From Oscillospiraceae bacterium (lineage in GTDB: Bacteria; Bacillota; Clostridia; Oscillospirales; Oscillospiraceae), in NCBI GenBank assembly GCA_017409645.1, contig JAFQSI010000017.1, positions 1 through 14,228 of the forward strand: a stretch of 14,228 nucleotides of DNA, written 5' to 3'. The position numbers were made by a program, and so were the translations under genes. The notes under the pieces are model-generated. The model was not told the DNA's origin and ran no database searches. It worked only from the letters and a program-made list of their open reading frames with translations. Positions 1-5,594 of the stretch are shown piece after piece. The number at the start of each line of letters is the position of its first letter. The first letter of the stretch is position 1.

Positions 1-126
1 GAAAGGGTGGCACTTGGAGCAGATTTCGACTCTGATGTCCTTCTTGGTAGAACCAGTGGTAAAGACATTGCCGCAAGCGCAGCGGATGGTAGTCTGATCG
101 TACTTGGGATGGAGACCTTCCTTCAT
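1..126 (-). CDS. rpmE: 50S ribosomal protein L31 (partial, C-terminus off the left edge)
   Basis: Structural protein of the large ribosomal subunit. The visible 42 N-terminal residues start MKEGLHPKYDQTTIRCACGN and read in frame to the first base of the window. Cysteines 16, 18, 36 and 39 (CxC and CxxC) are the zinc-binding set of the C+ type of L31, so this is the zinc-containing rather than the zinc-free paralogue. The family is usually about 65-75 residues, so roughly a third is missing. The start is set by AGGTG about 7 bases upstream of the ATG at 126. A promoter at 193-221 gives it a leader of about 60 bases containing a small hairpin. Identification is secure from the N-terminus and the cysteine pattern. 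Confidence 0.95.
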   Translation of the reverse strand, partial: MKEGLHPKYDQTTIRCACGNVFTTGSTKKDIRVEICSKCHPF

Positions 127-155
127 TGTTGTTCACCTCTTTCTTATCAGGTAAA

Positions 156-170
156 AGGGCATAATGCCCT
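156..170 (-). promoter_or_regulatory. Small hairpin in the rpmE leader
   Basis: On the minus strand AGGGCA-TTA-TGCCCT is a perfect 6-bp stem followed by TTTAC, between the rpmE promoter and its ribosome binding site. It resembles a weak terminator or attenuator. The U-run is only three bases, so function is uncertain. Confidence 0.35.
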
Positions 171-192
171 CAGCAATTTCAATCGCTTGAGT

Positions 193-221
193 ATATTACC
201 ACATCTGTTTCCAGAATGCAA
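193..221 (-). promoter_or_regulatory. Sigma-A-type promoter of rpmE
   Basis: On the minus strand there is a -35 TTGCAT (216-221), a 17-base spacer and a -10 TAATAT (193-198). It lies in an AT-rich gap 67 bases upstream of the rpmE start, so L31 can be transcribed independently of the aminopeptidase gene upstream. Confidence 0.7.
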
Positions 222-250
222 GCATTATTTTCAGTTTTTTTCGATTTTTC

Positions 251-1477
251 TCAGAAAGTCCACTCGCCGTTTTCGAAGATGCGGACCGTCTCGCCGCCCC
301 GGCAGATGGCGTCGATATTCATGCTGTCGCAGCCGATCATGAAATCGGTGTGGATCATGGAATCGTTGACGCCCAGCTCCCGGCACTCCTCCAGGGTCCG
401 GTTGTGGTAATCGGTCAGGCAGTCCTTGTAGCCCATGCCCACGGCCAGGTGGCAGACGGCGTTCTCATCGTACAGGGTGTTGAAGAACAGCAGGCCGCTG
501 AGGTTGATGGGGCTGGACTGGGGCACGATGGCGACCTCGCCCAGGTAGCGGGCACCCTCGTCCATGTTCAGCATGGTGGTCAGGACCTCGTCGCCCACCT
601 CTGCATGGGACTCCACGACCTTACCGCCCTCGAAGCGCATCCAGAAGTTGTCGATCAGCTGGCCCTGGTAGCTCAGAGGCTTGGTGGAATAGACGATGCC
701 ATCGGCCTGGCCCCGCTTGGGGGTGGTGAAGCACTCCTCGGTGGGGATGTTGGGGTTGAAGAAGACGCCGCTCTTGGTGGTCTCGCCGCCGCCGCAGAAC
801 TGGCCCTCGGGGATCAGGCCCACGGTGATGTCGGTGCCGTTGTCGGCGAAGATGCGGACCTTCTCGATGCCCAGCTCATTCAGATGTCGGCAGTGGGCCT
901 CCATGTTGGCGTTGTGTCTGGCCCAGTTCTCGATGGGGTCGCCGTCCAGGACCCGGGAAGCGGAGAGGATGGCCTCCCAGAGCTTCTCCACGGCCTGATT
1001 CTTGCTCAGCTCGGGGAACAGCTTCTTGGCCCAGGCCACGCCGGGGACGGCTGCGCCGCACCACTGCTCCTTGCCGTTGCGGGCGTCAGAGTAGGGCTTC
1101 AGGATGGGATAGCTCAGCTGGCGGCCCTTGGCAAGCTTGGCGGTGTTGACGCCCTTCAGGCCGTCGGGATCGTCGGAGATCAGGTGGATCCGGCAGGGCA
1201 CGGTGTCGACATAGTGCTGCAGCTTCTCCTTCTCCCACTCGTGGACGGTGCCCAGGGTCTTGACGGACTGGTAGCGGGCGTGGAGCTTGGTCAGGGGCTG
1301 GTAATTCCAGTTGACGGTGACTTTTCCGGCCTTGGCCTTGTAAGCCTCGTCGACGACCATGGCGACGAACTCGGGCTGATCCAGACCGGCGTTGATCAGG
1401 ACCTCCTGGCCCTTCTGCACATTGACGCCGCAGCGGACGATCAGCTTTGCATACTGACGAAGAATGGACTTTTTCAT
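251..1477 (-). CDS. M29-family aminopeptidase (AmpS/PepS-like)
   Basis: Metal-dependent cytoplasmic aminopeptidase that removes N-terminal residues from peptides. At 408 residues it has the usual length of family M29 (thermophilic aminopeptidase T, PepS). The metal ligands known in the family have visible counterparts: the Glu pair in IPTEECF (247-248), Glu314 in YLGEVA, His343 in CHLAVG, Tyr350, and His376 and Asp378 in IHTDFMIG. The N-terminal half is the family's Rossmann-like domain (ARYQSV, WAKKLFP). The start is supported by AAGGAG 8 bases upstream, and a promoter at 1511-1539 lies just behind it. It is a single-gene unit divergent from the methyltransferase operon, and no clear terminator follows the stop. 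A reverse-frame ORF of similar extent on the plus strand is a GC-driven shadow. Substrate preference cannot be read from sequence. Confidence 0.93.
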   Translation of the reverse strand: MKKSILRQYAKLIVRCGVNVQKGQEVLINAGLDQPEFVAMVVDEAYKAKAGKVTVNWNYQPLTKLHARYQSVKTLGTVHEWEKEKLQHYVDTVPCRIHLISDDPDGLKGVNTAKLAKGRQLSYPILKPYSDARNGKEQWCGAAVPGVAWAKKLFPELSKNQAVEKLWEAILSASRVLDGDPIENWARHNANMEAHCRHLNELGIEKVRIFADNGTDITVGLIPEGQFCGGGETTKSGVFFNPNIPTEECFTTPKRGQADGIVYSTKPLSYQGQLIDNFWMRFEGGKVVESHAEVGDEVLTTMLNMDEGARYLGEVAIVPQSSPINLSGLLFFNTLYDENAVCHLAVGMGYKDCLTDYHNRTLEECRELGVNDSMIHTDFMIGCDSMNIDAICRGGETVRIFENGEWTF

Positions 1478-1510
1478 AGGGATGCTCCTTCAAAATTCAA
1501 ATCTTTTGTT

Positions 1511-1539
1511 ATTTTATCAGAATAACCCACATTCGTCAA
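1511..1539 (-). promoter_or_regulatory. Sigma-A-type promoter of the M29 aminopeptidase
   Basis: On the minus strand there is a -35 TTGACG (1534-1539), a 17-base spacer and a -10 TAAAAT (1511-1516), 33 bases upstream of the start codon. It is divergent from the promoter at 1556-1584 with only 16 bases between the two -35 boxes. Confidence 0.7.
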
Positions 1540-1555
1540 TCCATTCCTTGAAAGG

Positions 1556-1584
1556 TTGAAAAATGAGAACGGCTATGCTATCAT
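1556..1584 (+). promoter_or_regulatory. Extended -10 promoter of the methyltransferase-birA operon
   Basis: There is a -35 TTGAAA (1556-1561), a 17-base spacer and a -10 TATCAT (1579-1584) preceded by TGC (extended -10). A tandem AACTATC repeat (1591-1608) and a GGAG site (1609-1612) fill the short leader. The leader is only about 30 bases, leaving no room for a SAM or cobalamin riboswitch. Confidence 0.55.
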
Positions 1585-1620
1585 TTCCTTAACTATCAAC
1601 TATCAACTGGAGAACACACC

Positions 1621-2493
1621 ATGCTGACAAGAACCGAATTTTCTGAACTTCTCTCCGACCGTCCCCTGCTGCTCGACGGCGCCACCGGGTCCAATCTGCA
1701 GAAGGTGGGCATGCCCCGGGGCTGCTGCACCGAGGAGTGGATCTTAAACCACCCGGAAGCCATCCTCGATCTTCAGCGCCGCTATGCCGCCGCGGGCAGC
1801 CGTGTGGTCTATGCCCCCACCTTCCAGGCCCAGCCCATCCCCCTGGCGAATGTGAAGCTGGACCGGCAGACCGAGTCCATCAACGCCATGCTGGTCGCCT
1901 TAAGCCGTCAGGTGGAGGGTGTGCTGGTGGCCGGAAACCTGACCACCCTGGCGGCCTTTATCGACAGCTACGACACGGCTCTCTTTGACACCATGGTGGA
2001 AAACTACCGCCGTCAGATCGTGGGCCTTTTGGAGGGCGGTGCGGACCTGCTGGCCGCTGAGACGCTCCTGTACCCCCAGGACGCGGAAGCCATCCTGACC
2101 GCCGCCGAGCTGGAGGGCGCGGAAACGGTGATGTACTCCTTCACCATGCAGCCCGACGGCTCCCTGTTTTCCGGCATGGACGCGGGCAAGGTCCTGCGGG
2201 AGCTGGAGGAGGCGGGCGCCGCCGCCGTGGGCTTCAACTGCGTGGCCGCGGATATGATGACCCCCGGCCTTGTCTCGAAGCTCCGCCGTCAGGTGCGGGG
2301 ACCCCTGATCTGCAAGCCCAATGCGGGCATCCCCGTCATCAAGCCCGGCAATGTTGTGGAATATCCCATGGAGCCGGAGGAATTCGCCGGGATCGTGGCC
2401 GACTGCCACCAGATGGGCGCGAGGATCCTCGGCGGCTGCTGCGGCACCGCCCCGGCGTACATCGCAGCCGTAAAGGAGCGTGTGTGCAGATGA
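1621..2493 (+). CDS. Homocysteine S-methyltransferase family protein (stand-alone Hcy domain)
   Basis: Zinc enzyme expected to transfer a methyl group to homocysteine (or a related thiol) to make methionine. The 290 residues form one Hcy-binding barrel. LLLDGATGSNLQ lies near the N-terminus (17-27) and the zinc cysteines are Cys207 (GFNC) and Cys273-Cys274 (GGCCGT). These positions match the N-terminal module of cobalamin-dependent MetH almost residue for residue. No folate, cobalamin or activation domain follows, so it is either a split-MetH module or an MmuM/BhmT-like enzyme using a small methyl donor such as S-methylmethionine. The donor cannot be decided from sequence. The start follows GGAG with 8 bases of spacing. 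Its stop overlaps the next gene's ATG as ATGA, so the two are translationally coupled. Confidence 0.85.
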   Translation: MLTRTEFSELLSDRPLLLDGATGSNLQKVGMPRGCCTEEWILNHPEAILDLQRRYAAAGSRVVYAPTFQAQPIPLANVKLDRQTESINAMLVALSRQVEGVLVAGNLTTLAAFIDSYDTALFDTMVENYRRQIVGLLEGGADLLAAETLLYPQDAEAILTAAELEGAETVMYSFTMQPDGSLFSGMDAGKVLRELEEAGAAAVGFNCVAADMMTPGLVSKLRRQVRGPLICKPNAGIPVIKPGNVVEYPMEPEEFAGIVADCHQMGARILGGCCGTAPAYIAAVKERVCR

Positions 2494-3341
2494 TGGACAT
2501 CGATGCCATTATGGAGCAGCTGCGCCCCCGGCTGGACACCCACGGCCTGGACAGCCGGGTCATCCGGTCCCACCTGGGGGACTGTCCCTGGCGGGTGTAC
2601 CTGTTTTCCGAGGTGGATTCCACCAACACCCGGCTCAAGGAGATGGCGAAGGTAGGCTCCCCCGCCGGCACCGTTCTCGTCGCCGACCGGCAGACGGGCG
2701 GCCGGGGCCGTCTGGGACGGTCCTTCCTCTCCCCCGGCGGCGTGGGCGTATACCTGTCCGCCCTGATCCGGCCCGACTGCGCCCCCACTGAGCTGATGCA
2801 CCTGACCTGTGCCGTGGCTGTGGCCATGTGCGACGCGGTGGAAAACGCCTTCGGCTTCCGCCCGGGCATCAAGTGGACCAACGACCTGGTTGTGGAGAAT
2901 AAAAAGCTGGGCGGCATCCTGACGGAGCTGGGCCTGGACCCGAAGACGGGCCGGGTCAGCTATGCCATCCTGGGCATCGGCATCAACTGCGGCCAGACCG
3001 CTTCCGATTTTGACGAAAGCATCCGCAGTATGGCCACCTCCGCCCGGATGGTCCTGGGCCGGGAAGCGGACCGGAATCTGCTCATCGCCGAGATGGTCCG
3101 GGCTCTGGAAAACATGGACCAGACGCTCCTGACGTCCACTGACGCCATGCTCGGGCGCTACCGCAGGGACTGCATCACCCTCGGAAAATGGGTGAGCATC
3201 CTCCGGGGCGACGAGGTCCGCCATGCCCTGGCCCTGGACATCGATGCAGAGGGCGGCCTGATCGTCCGCTACGAAAGCGGCGAAATTGGCACCGTCACCT
3301 CCGGCGAGGTCTGCGTCCGCGGACTTTATGGCTATATTTGA
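2490..3341 (+). CDS. birA: Biotin--[acetyl-CoA-carboxylase] ligase, without DNA-binding domain
   Basis: Activates biotin to biotinyl-AMP and attaches it to the lysine of biotin carboxyl carrier domains. Motifs counted from this start: SEVDSTN (40-46), the biotinyl-AMP loop GGRGRLGR (70-77), and KWTNDL (128-133), where the usual KWPND proline is Thr, followed by KKLGGILTE. At 283 residues the catalytic domain begins by about residue 36, too early for the winged-helix operator-binding domain of BirA repressors. This is therefore a catalytic-only (group I) ligase. Two starts are possible: ATG at 2490, giving an ATGA overlap with the upstream stop and 11 bases after GGAG, or GTG at 2484, only 5 bases after GGAG. 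I chose the ATG. TTGACA overlaps the stop codon but has no matching -10. Confidence 0.92.
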   Translation: MMDIDAIMEQLRPRLDTHGLDSRVIRSHLGDCPWRVYLFSEVDSTNTRLKEMAKVGSPAGTVLVADRQTGGRGRLGRSFLSPGGVGVYLSALIRPDCAPTELMHLTCAVAVAMCDAVENAFGFRPGIKWTNDLVVENKKLGGILTELGLDPKTGRVSYAILGIGINCGQTASDFDESIRSMATSARMVLGREADRNLLIAEMVRALENMDQTLLTSTDAMLGRYRRDCITLGKWVSILRGDEVRHALALDIDAEGGLIVRYESGEIGTVTSGEVCVRGLYGYI

Positions 3342-3351
3342 CAAAAAAGAG

Positions 3352-3380
3352 TTGCATTTATCAAGGACATTGGTTATACT
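3352..3380 (+). promoter_or_regulatory. Sigma-A-type promoter of the acidic membrane protein
   Basis: There is a -35 TTGCAT (3352-3357), a 17-base spacer and a -10 TATACT (3375-3380), beginning 11 bases after the birA stop. The leader to the GGAGGG site is only about 20 bases. Confidence 0.7.
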
Positions 3381-3415
3381 AAGGGTGTATACAATAAACA
3401 ATGGAGGGTTCCGAA

Positions 3416-3736
3416 ATGAAACTTGCCGAAAACATCATCAAGATTGGTCTGGCCATCGCCGCCGTCGCCGGTATCGCATACCTGGTCGTGAAGTACATGG
3501 ACGCCATCAAGGCCTGGCTGGAGAAGCTCTGCCCCGCCTGTGAGATCGAGGAGGAGGCCATCGAGGAGGCCGCCGCCGAGGAGATCGCTGCCGAGCCCGC
3601 CGCTGAGGAAGCTCCCGCTGTCGAGGAGGTTCCCGCCGCCGAGGAGACTGCCGCTGTTGAGGAGACTCCCGTGGTCGAGGAAGTCGTCGTCGAGGACGGC
3701 ACCCCCGTTGCCGAGGAAGCCGATTTCGAGGCCTGA
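3416..3736 (+). CDS. Small single-pass membrane protein with acidic hexapeptide-repeat tail (function unknown)
   Basis: I do not recognise a named family. The protein has 106 residues from the ATG at 3416, chosen because GGAGGG sits 7 bases upstream; the in-frame ATG at 3401 overlaps that site. Residues 1-7 form a short head, 8-28 a transmembrane helix (LAIAAVAGIAYLVV core), and 29-38 an amphipathic stretch. A CPAC pair follows at 39-42. Residues 43-106 contain 23 Glu and 2 Asp and no Lys or Arg. Within the tail, EE recurs every six residues from 64 to 89 (EEAPAV, EEVPAA, EETAAV, EETPVV). There is no signal-peptidase or lipobox site, so it is probably anchored by its N-terminal helix. It has its own promoter and terminator, so it is monocistronic. 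The opposite-strand ORFs are shadows of the repetitive coding sequence. Confidence 0.8.
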   Translation: MKLAENIIKIGLAIAAVAGIAYLVVKYMDAIKAWLEKLCPACEIEEEAIEEAAAEEIAAEPAAEEAPAVEEVPAAEETAAVEETPVVEEVVVEDGTPVAEEADFEA

Positions 3737-3752
3737 TCCCTTATAAAGCCAC

Positions 3753-3785
3753 AAGGGCCCCCGTCCGGATGGACGGGGGCCTTTC
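3753..3785 (+). terminator. Rho-independent terminator after the acidic membrane protein
   Basis: A 14-bp GC-rich stem (3753-3766 with 3771-3784, one G-U pair) has a GGAT loop and ends in TTTCTT. It lies 16 bases after the stop and 10 bases before the 3' end of the convergent nucleotidyltransferase gene, so it may serve both. The U-run favours the plus strand. Confidence 0.85.
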
Positions 3786-3794
3786 TTATGCAGT

Positions 3795-4718
3795 TCAGAA
3801 CAGCGGTGTCGTGTACACAGCATCCTCGGTCATGACCCGGAAGGCATCCCGGACGCCGGGCATATCCTCGGCGAAGGTCATACCGAACCAGTGGCTGGTT
3901 GTGGGCAGGACCCGGATGCGAACCTCCCCGCGGCACAGCAGCAGCCCCATCTCACTGGGGATCAGGAACTCGGACTTCGGCTCATTCAGACGCTCTCCCA
4001 GGAACTCGATGAACCGATCTTCCAGCTTGTCCAGCACATCGGGGGTAAAGCCCCACATGTTCATGGACACGGGGATATCCGGACTCAGGTCCCGGACCTC
4101 GCCGAACACCTCCGCCCGGGCTCCGTCCTGGGTCTTGATGACATTTTTCGTCTCGACGATGTGGGTCAGCCAGCCGTCCTCGGTCCGGCACAGACCTCTG
4201 GTCACGCCGCCATGCTCGCTGAGGGTGTTGCCCAGCCGGAAGCCGATCAGGCCGTATGTACCTTCGGAACCCTCTTCCAGGCTGTCCAGGAATTCCATGG
4301 CCCGACGAAAGGCATCCTTGCCGTAGTAGTCGTCGGCATTGATCACCGCAAAGCCGCCATGGAGCATGCCCTTGCAGCTGAGCAGCGCATGGCCCGTGCC
4401 CCAGGGCTTGACCCGCTCCTCCGGGCACCGGAAGCCCCCGGGCAGATCATTTTTCTCCTGATAGGCACAGAGGACCTCCACGCCCTTTTTCGCGCAGATG
4501 GCGCGGATCCGGTCGCCCATGATCCGGTCAAACAGTTCCTCGATATCGTGACGGATGATGAAGATCACCCGGTTGAATCCTGCCTCAATTGCATCATGGA
4601 TGGAATAATCCATGATCACCTCACCGCTGGGGCCGACGCTCTGCAGCTGCTTGATGCCGCCGGCAAACCGGGACCCAAGCCCCGCCGCCAGGACCACCAG
4701 GGTTCGTTCCTGTTTCAT
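3795..4718 (-). CDS. Sugar-nucleotidyltransferase-like protein (NTP_transferase family)
   Basis: Predicted to couple an NTP to a sugar phosphate or similar phosphorylated compound, giving an NDP-activated product with release of pyrophosphate. The 307-residue GT-A-like fold shows the nucleotide-binding loop LAAGLGSRF (10-18) followed by the conserved Lys23 (GIKQL). The base/phosphate-contacting WGTGHAL is at 106-112 and the metal-binding NADDYYG at 127-133. The C-terminal part lacks a visible left-handed beta-helix (hexapeptide acyltransferase) repeat, so it is a single-domain enzyme. GAGGAG stands about 10 bases before the ATG. The promoter at 4770-4798 lies in the end of the GIY-YIG gene. 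No sugar-pathway gene adjoins it, so the substrate is unknown. Confidence 0.85.
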   Translation of the reverse strand: MKQERTLVVLAAGLGSRFAGGIKQLQSVGPSGEVIMDYSIHDAIEAGFNRVIFIIRHDIEELFDRIMGDRIRAICAKKGVEVLCAYQEKNDLPGGFRCPEERVKPWGTGHALLSCKGMLHGGFAVINADDYYGKDAFRRAMEFLDSLEEGSEGTYGLIGFRLGNTLSEHGGVTRGLCRTEDGWLTHIVETKNVIKTQDGARAEVFGEVRDLSPDIPVSMNMWGFTPDVLDKLEDRFIEFLGERLNEPKSEFLIPSEMGLLLCRGEVRIRVLPTTSHWFGMTFAEDMPGVRDAFRVMTEDAVYTTPLF

Positions 4719-4769
4719 TTCGCTCTCACTCCTCTTCCGGCGGGTGGGAGACCCGCTCTGGTTACAAAC

Positions 4770-4798
4770 AGTATACTATTTATTACAATGGATTTCAA
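4770..4798 (-). promoter_or_regulatory. Sigma-A-type promoter of the nucleotidyltransferase
   Basis: On the minus strand there is a -35 TTGAAA (4793-4798), a 17-base spacer and a -10 TATACT (4770-4775). It overlaps the last codons of the GIY-YIG gene. The leader holds a 6-bp hairpin (GCGGGT at 4756-4751 with ACCCGC at 4745-4740) without a U-run. Confidence 0.65.
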
Positions 4799-5069
4799 GC
4801 CAATGCAAAGTCTCTTCCATTTTTTCGTGAATAATCGCCATTTTCTCCTGTCTGCGCAACCGCTTTATCACCAACTCCCGCTTCAATGCAGCGCCCTTGT
4901 CCGCTGCTGTCTCCCGGTAGCGCAGCTTCAGTGGTCCCCTTCCCCGGGTGTATTTCGCGCCCTTTCCCGATTCGTGGGCCTTCAGCCTCCTGCACAAATC
5001 GTCCGTGATTCCGGTGTACAGGGTCCCGTCACCACATTCGAGAATGTATACAGTCCATTCCTTTTCCAT
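4776..5069 (-). CDS. GIY-YIG nuclease superfamily protein (UPF0213/YhbQ-like)
   Basis: Single-domain GIY-YIG protein of 97 residues, the usual size of the YhbQ/UPF0213 group, whose members have nuclease folds and poorly defined roles in DNA repair or nucleic-acid processing. The signature is VYIL (7-10) with YTGIT (18-22). The catalytic-type Arg is at 27-28 (LCRRLKAH), the family stretch GKGAKYTRGRGP at 35-46, and the likely metal-binding Glu is Glu65 in ALKRE. AGGAAG lies 4-5 bases upstream of the ATG. The gene begins only 15 bases past the terminator that closes the pncB operon, and no convincing promoter fits in the gap. It probably depends on read-through or on a weak start within the terminator. 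Confidence 0.9.
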   Translation of the reverse strand: MEKEWTVYILECGDGTLYTGITDDLCRRLKAHESGKGAKYTRGRGPLKLRYRETAADKGAALKRELVIKRLRRQEKMAIIHEKMEETLHWLEIHCNK

Positions 5070-5084
5070 ACTTCCTCATTGTAT

Positions 5085-5112
5085 AAAAACCGGGCCGTTT
5101 TCCGGCCCGGTT
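5085..5112 (-). terminator. Rho-independent terminator of the pncB operon
   Basis: A perfect 10-bp stem (AACCGGGCCG on the genome at 5088-5097 with CGGCCCGGTT at 5103-5112) and a 5-base loop are followed on the minus strand by TTTTTA. It starts 6 bases after the stop of the membrane protein. Confidence 0.88.
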
Positions 5113-5117
5113 GGTCG

Positions 5118-5594
5118 TTATCGTTTTCTCACCGGAGCGCCCAGCATCCGGTCCAGCGTCAGAAACAGCACATCCCACAGCAGCACCGTCACCGCCGTCA
5201 GAAGCCAGCCCTCCGTCATGGCCGCGCCCGCGCCCATGACAAGCAGCAGCACGCCATAGCTTGCCGCACCGGCCAGGGTGAAGAACACCAGCTTCGCCGG
5301 CTGCTTCAGCGGCCCAAGCTTCTCAAAGAGATGGCGCACCATGGGATAGTATCCCAGGAAGACATAGACCAGCGCCGCCTCCCGGTCCGGGGCCAGAAAC
5401 AGGCTCAGCACCGCCGTGGCCATGTAGTAGCACCAGCCGATCCGCCGTCCGCAGCGCTCCAGAACGGGACGGTTCATCAGCATGCACAGCACCGGACAGA
5501 CGTAGGTGTTCACGGGAATGAGACTGCCCAGAGACATCAGGACTACGGCCACCGCCGTCAGCATCCCGCCCAGGGCCACCTGTCTGGCCTTCAT
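5118..5594 (-). CDS. Small integral membrane protein coupled to pncB (function unknown)
   Basis: A hydrophobic protein of 158 residues with about four to five predicted transmembrane helices, at roughly 8-28, 30-42, 54-68, 74-90 and 103-122 plus 128-146. Positive residues lie in the loops and at the tail (VRKR). I do not recognise a named family. Its size and opening (ARQVALGGMLTAVAVVLM) resemble small Firmicutes membrane proteins such as S-components of ECF vitamin transporters, but no diagnostic motif is visible. The ATG at 5594 overlaps the pncB stop as TGATG, so translation is coupled and upstream in-frame extensions are pncB shadows. There is no strong ribosome binding site, as expected for coupling. 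The context suggests a role connected with nicotinate/NAD, for example uptake; that is inference only. Confidence 0.82.
   Translation of the reverse strand: MKARQVALGGMLTAVAVVLMSLGSLIPVNTYVCPVLCMLMNRPVLERCGRRIGWCYYMATAVLSLFLAPDREAALVYVFLGYYPMVRHLFEKLGPLKQPAKLVFFTLAGAASYGVLLLVMGAGAAMTEGWLLTAVTVLLWDVLFLTLDRMLGAPVRKR

Noticed and set aside
350..1525. 391-residue plus-strand ORF opposite the aminopeptidase
   Set aside because: It is the antisense of a well-supported M29 gene. Its Gly/Val/Asp/Leu-biased translation is typical of a GC-rich shadow and it has no ribosome binding site of its own.
1585..1620. A SAM or cobalamin riboswitch controlling the homocysteine methyltransferase
   Set aside because: The predicted leader is about 30 bases, far too short, and no riboswitch core sequence is visible in the divergent gap.
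3374..3936. Minus-strand ORFs of 149 and 185 residues rich in Ser/Ala/Gly opposite the acidic protein
   Set aside because: They are complements of the GAG/GCC codon repeats and cross the terminator and the end of the convergent gene. The plus-strand gene has promoter, ribosome binding site and terminator.
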